Origin: Mageeibacillus sp. UBA1255
GTDB taxonomy: Bacteria; Bacillota; Clostridia; UBA1212; UBA1255
Assembly: GCA_002308795.1 (NCBI GenBank)
Contig: DBVV01000049.1
Span: 1-34,321, forward strand
Direction of reading: 5' to 3'
DNA length: 34,321 nucleotides
The notes beneath the pieces were generated by a model that did not search any database, was not told where the DNA came from, and saw only the letters and a list, made by a program, of their open reading frames with translations. Positions 32,208-34,321 of this stretch are shown here, piece by piece (the stretch's first letter is position 1; every line of letters starts with the position of its first letter). Both the position numbers and the translations under genes were made by a program.

Positions 32208-32251
32208 CCCTCTTTGTCTCCTCTTCATCTCCTCTTCGTCTCTTCCTCGTC
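32208..32251 (-). repeat. Four imperfect 11-bp polypurine tandem repeats
   Basis: Minus strand units GACGAGGAAGA, GACGAAGAGGA, GATGAAGAGGA and GACAAAGAGGG in direct succession, nearly pure purine with a pyrimidine at position 3. The 11-bp period is about one helical turn. It sits between the terminator of the small membrane protein gene and the promoter of the lipoprotein gene. Confidence 0.7.
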
Positions 32252-32257
32252 AGAGGC

Positions 32258-32306
32258 AAAAAAATACCCGGACGTCCTGACAGCCGTTGTCCGCAGGAGA
32301 TCCGGG
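32258..32306 (-). terminator. Intrinsic terminator after the small membrane protein gene
   Basis: Minus strand CCCGGA...TCCGGG with an inner TCCTG...CAGGA helix and a loop of about 14 nt, followed by TATTTTTTT. It starts about 26 nt after the stop codon at 32332. Confidence 0.85.
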
Positions 32307-32331
32307 CAATTATTCTGATAATTTAATAATA

Positions 32332-32661
32332 TCAGGCGTGTTTTGAATTCTCGAACTCGTATTCGAGCTTCGTTACCTTCTGAGCGGTAAGTTCTGTGTT
32401 CTTTGCAACATCCGCAGTTTTATCGACCAGTTCGCCGTAACCGTAGAATATGAAGCAGCTGATCCACACGAAAACGCAGCCGATAGCAGCAGCAAAGATC
32501 GAGCCAAAAAGAATACCGATGCCCAGAGCGACATTGCCCCTCGCCATCGTTACGATTCCGGTGATCAGTCCTGCGATCGCGGAAATACCAACCAATACGA
32601 AACCGAAAATGCACAGAAACGTTACAAATCCTTTGATTTTCTTACCTATGTTCTTGAACAT
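32332..32661 (-). CDS. Small two-helix membrane protein
   Basis: A 109-residue protein with membrane helices at about 12-39 and 46-73 and a charged C-terminal tail (YGYGELVDKTADVAKNTELT) that is probably helical and cytoplasmic. I start at the ATG at 32661, which follows AGGGAGG; an ATG 15 codons upstream has no such site. A TTGACT-17-TATCAT promoter is upstream and a strong terminator downstream, so it forms its own transcription unit. Function not recognised. Confidence 0.75.
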   Translation of the reverse strand: MFKNIGKKIKGFVTFLCIFGFVLVGISAIAGLITGIVTMARGNVALGIGILFGSIFAAAIGCVFVWISCFIFYGYGELVDKTADVAKNTELTAQKVTKLEYEFENSKHA

Positions 32662-32731
32662 AACCTTTTCCTCCCTGAAAGTCTTCTTTAATGTTCTTTT
32701 CAACACGCTTTTACCGTATCGATGTGCTTAA

Positions 32732-32760
32732 ATGATACCATTTTATTCGTTTTGAGTCAA
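32732..32760 (-). promoter_or_regulatory. Promoter of the small membrane protein gene
   Basis: Reading leftward, TTGACT (32755-32760), a 17-bp spacer and TATCAT (32732-32737), with TGG before it giving an extended -10. The -35 lies inside the last codons of hemZ. Confidence 0.7.
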
Positions 32761-34152
32761 TAATAATTTCTTTCTCGCGGCCATTTCCTCGCTGCGCGCG
32801 AGGTACTCCTCCACGCTCTTCACGTTAAAAGCACGCCGGATCACCCCGGGAGTCACACGCTTCGACACGCTGCCGGCGCCGCATGCCAGGATGGTCTGAT
32901 CTTCTTCCATAATATGTATATTATAAGGACTCTCAAAACCGGAGCGGCAATAGGCAACGTTTTCGTGATTGCCCACCATATTCTTCTGGCGGTACATATA
33001 ATACGGCCGAAGCCCGATGGCCTGAAGGCGCGAAGCAGCCATACTCACCATTGCCCCGGTCACGGCGGAAGAAAGCATTGACCGCTTCTCGTCACGTTTA
33101 AGATCGGCGGCGCGCTTGACGCTGAGAGTATGGACCGTGACAGATTCGGGCCCGAGGCGCTCGATCTCGTCGAGCGTGTGCGAGAAAGCCTCCTCATCCT
33201 CGCCGGGAAGGCCACAAATAATATCCATATTGATATTGTCGAATCCGCAGCTGCGTGCAAGCCCGTACGCACGCAATGTATCCTCCGCTGTGTGGCGGCG
33301 GCCGATCAGCCTGAGCGTTTCGTCGTTCATCGTCTGAGGATTCACACTTATGCGGGTGACGCCGGCGGAGAGCATTGACGCAAGCTTCCCGGCAGTGATG
33401 CTGTCCGGGCGCCCGGCTTCGACCGAAAACTCACGGAGATACGGAGAAGGCGCGACGAAATTATTGACCACGTCGCTTATGAACCGCGAAAACTGCTCCT
33501 CACTCAGCGACGTGGGCGTGCCTCCCCCTATATATACGGACTCGATCTTAAGCCCCTGTTCGCGCACGAGCGCCGCCGTATCCTCCATCTCGGCCTTCAG
33601 CAATTCGAGGTACGGGTCAACGCTTTTTTTGTATTTTTCTATCGAATTCGACGTGAACGAACAGTATAGGCAGCGCGTGGGGCAAAAAGGTATTCCGACG
33701 TATATTCCGATGCGCGACGGGTCCAAACGCTGCTCGTCAAGAAACGGCCGCTGATTTATTGCCGTGTCAACCGCGAGCGACGCTTTTTCTTCTGCCGCGC
33801 AATAGAAGCCGGTCAATTCGTTCCTCGCCTCGCCCGGATCCATTCCGGCGGCAAACAGCTGGTTTACGATCTTCGTTGGCCGCACTCCGGTGAGGCAGCC
33901 CCACGGCGAGCTGTAACCGGTAAGCCCGGACATTTTAAGATAAATGAAGCGTTCGAGCTCCTTGCTGTCATCGAAATCAGGGATGTCAATAGTAACGATA
34001 TCCCCGCCGCGGCCGTCGTCAACGGCCCGCAGCCACATTGACTGCTCGCCCGGCACGAAAGCAGGCATATTGCCCCCCAGCCCGAATATCTGGAGCGCCT
34101 CATATGCGTGATAATCCGGCTGATCGCCGGGATGCCCGAAAAACAGTTTCAT
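32743..34152 (-). CDS. hemZ: Radical SAM coproporphyrinogen III oxidase-like protein HemZ
   Basis: A 469-residue HemN/HemW-type radical SAM enzyme of the HemZ subfamily. The cluster-binding motif is C157, C161 and C164 (IPFCPTRCLYCSF), followed by the SAM-binding GGGTPTS (209-215). The N-terminal domain with WGCLTGVRPTKIV (84-96) is characteristic of HemZ and absent from HemN. Family members are annotated as oxygen-independent coproporphyrinogen dehydrogenases, but many gut Clostridia have HemZ without a full heme pathway, so the true substrate is uncertain. No heme genes are nearby. The ribosome binding site is weak. Confidence 0.85.
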   Translation of the reverse strand: MKLFFGHPGDQPDYHAYEALQIFGLGGNMPAFVPGEQSMWLRAVDDGRGGDIVTIDIPDFDDSKELERFIYLKMSGLTGYSSPWGCLTGVRPTKIVNQLFAAGMDPGEARNELTGFYCAAEEKASLAVDTAINQRPFLDEQRLDPSRIGIYVGIPFCPTRCLYCSFTSNSIEKYKKSVDPYLELLKAEMEDTAALVREQGLKIESVYIGGGTPTSLSEEQFSRFISDVVNNFVAPSPYLREFSVEAGRPDSITAGKLASMLSAGVTRISVNPQTMNDETLRLIGRRHTAEDTLRAYGLARSCGFDNINMDIICGLPGEDEEAFSHTLDEIERLGPESVTVHTLSVKRAADLKRDEKRSMLSSAVTGAMVSMAASRLQAIGLRPYYMYRQKNMVGNHENVAYCRSGFESPYNIHIMEEDQTILACGAGSVSKRVTPGVIRRAFNVKSVEEYLARSEEMAARKKLLLTQNE

Positions 34153-34230
34153 TATATCAACTCACTTATAAGCGTATGGGTCATTTCCTGGAAAGCGCAG
34201 CTGCGTTTTGTTTAGACTAACGCATTCATT

Positions 34231-34259
34231 AGCATATCACAATTTGCCGGAAAATGGAA
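34231..34259 (-). promoter_or_regulatory. Likely hemZ promoter
   Basis: Reading leftward, TTCCAT (34254-34259), a 17-bp spacer and TATGCT (34231-34236) with TGA before it, an extended -10. The start would be near 34224, giving a leader of about 70 nt. The -35 is weak. Confidence 0.45.
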
Positions 34260-34321
34260 GTTGTACCATACGGCGGCTCATTTCCTGTTTCCGTGATTTT
34301 TTTTAGACAATTGAGGATGCT

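Noticed and set aside
1..34321. CRISPR array, insertion sequence, phage genes or tRNA genes
   Set aside because: I found no regularly spaced repeats, transposase, integrase or cloverleaf-forming sequence in the gaps between genes.

Overview
The window looks like a chromosomal segment of a Clostridia-type Firmicute of middling G+C. The evidence is a canonical S10-spc-alpha ribosomal protein order with secY-adk-map-infA-rpmJ inside it, a zinc-type S14, a HemZ-type radical SAM protein, strong GGAGG ribosome binding sites and sigma-A-like promoters. Every gene I can support is on the minus strand, so transcription runs from high to low coordinates. I cannot name a genus.

Right part (about 27.8-34.3 kb): hemZ, a small two-helix membrane protein, a lipoprotein with BspA-type leucine-rich repeats, a LOG-family nucleotide phosphoribohydrolase and a large cytoplasmic GH106-like glycoside hydrolase. 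The last two overlap by 20 bp. A 470-bp gene-free stretch (27314-27783) follows. It holds three copies of a CGGCCG-centred inverted repeat, an A/T-rich block, a promoter (TTGCAT-18-TATAAT) and a structured leader of about 300 nt with an intrinsic terminator in front of rpsJ.

Middle part (11.4-27.3 kb): one long ribosomal superoperon, rpsJ-rplCDWB-rpsS-rplV-rpsC-rplP-rpmC-rpsQ-rplNXE-rpsNH-rplFR-rpsE-rpmD-rplO-secY-adk-map-infA-rpmJ-rpsMKD-rpoA-rplQ, closed by an intrinsic terminator. rpmJ and rpmD are short (38 and 58 codons). infA and rpsQ appear to start at TTG. L22, L17 and L23 are longer than usual. An intrinsic terminator facing the opposite strand lies between secY and adk.

Left part (0-11.2 kb): directly after rplQ, where many Firmicutes carry ecfA-ecfT-truA-rplM-rpsI, there is a strong promoter and a tightly coupled cluster. 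In order it encodes a membrane-anchored McrB-like AAA+ ATPase, a DUF2357/McrC-like coiled-coil protein with no visible nuclease, a second membrane-anchored AAA+ paralogue, a small membrane protein with an exported domain, a 1341-residue membrane protein with an exported transglutaminase domain among Ig-like repeats, a GH63-like glycosidase and a TtcA-like tRNA thiolase. This resembles the logic of MoxR-DUF58-transglutaminase operons, but with McrB/McrC-like components at the membrane. It is my best candidate for an undescribed system in this window.
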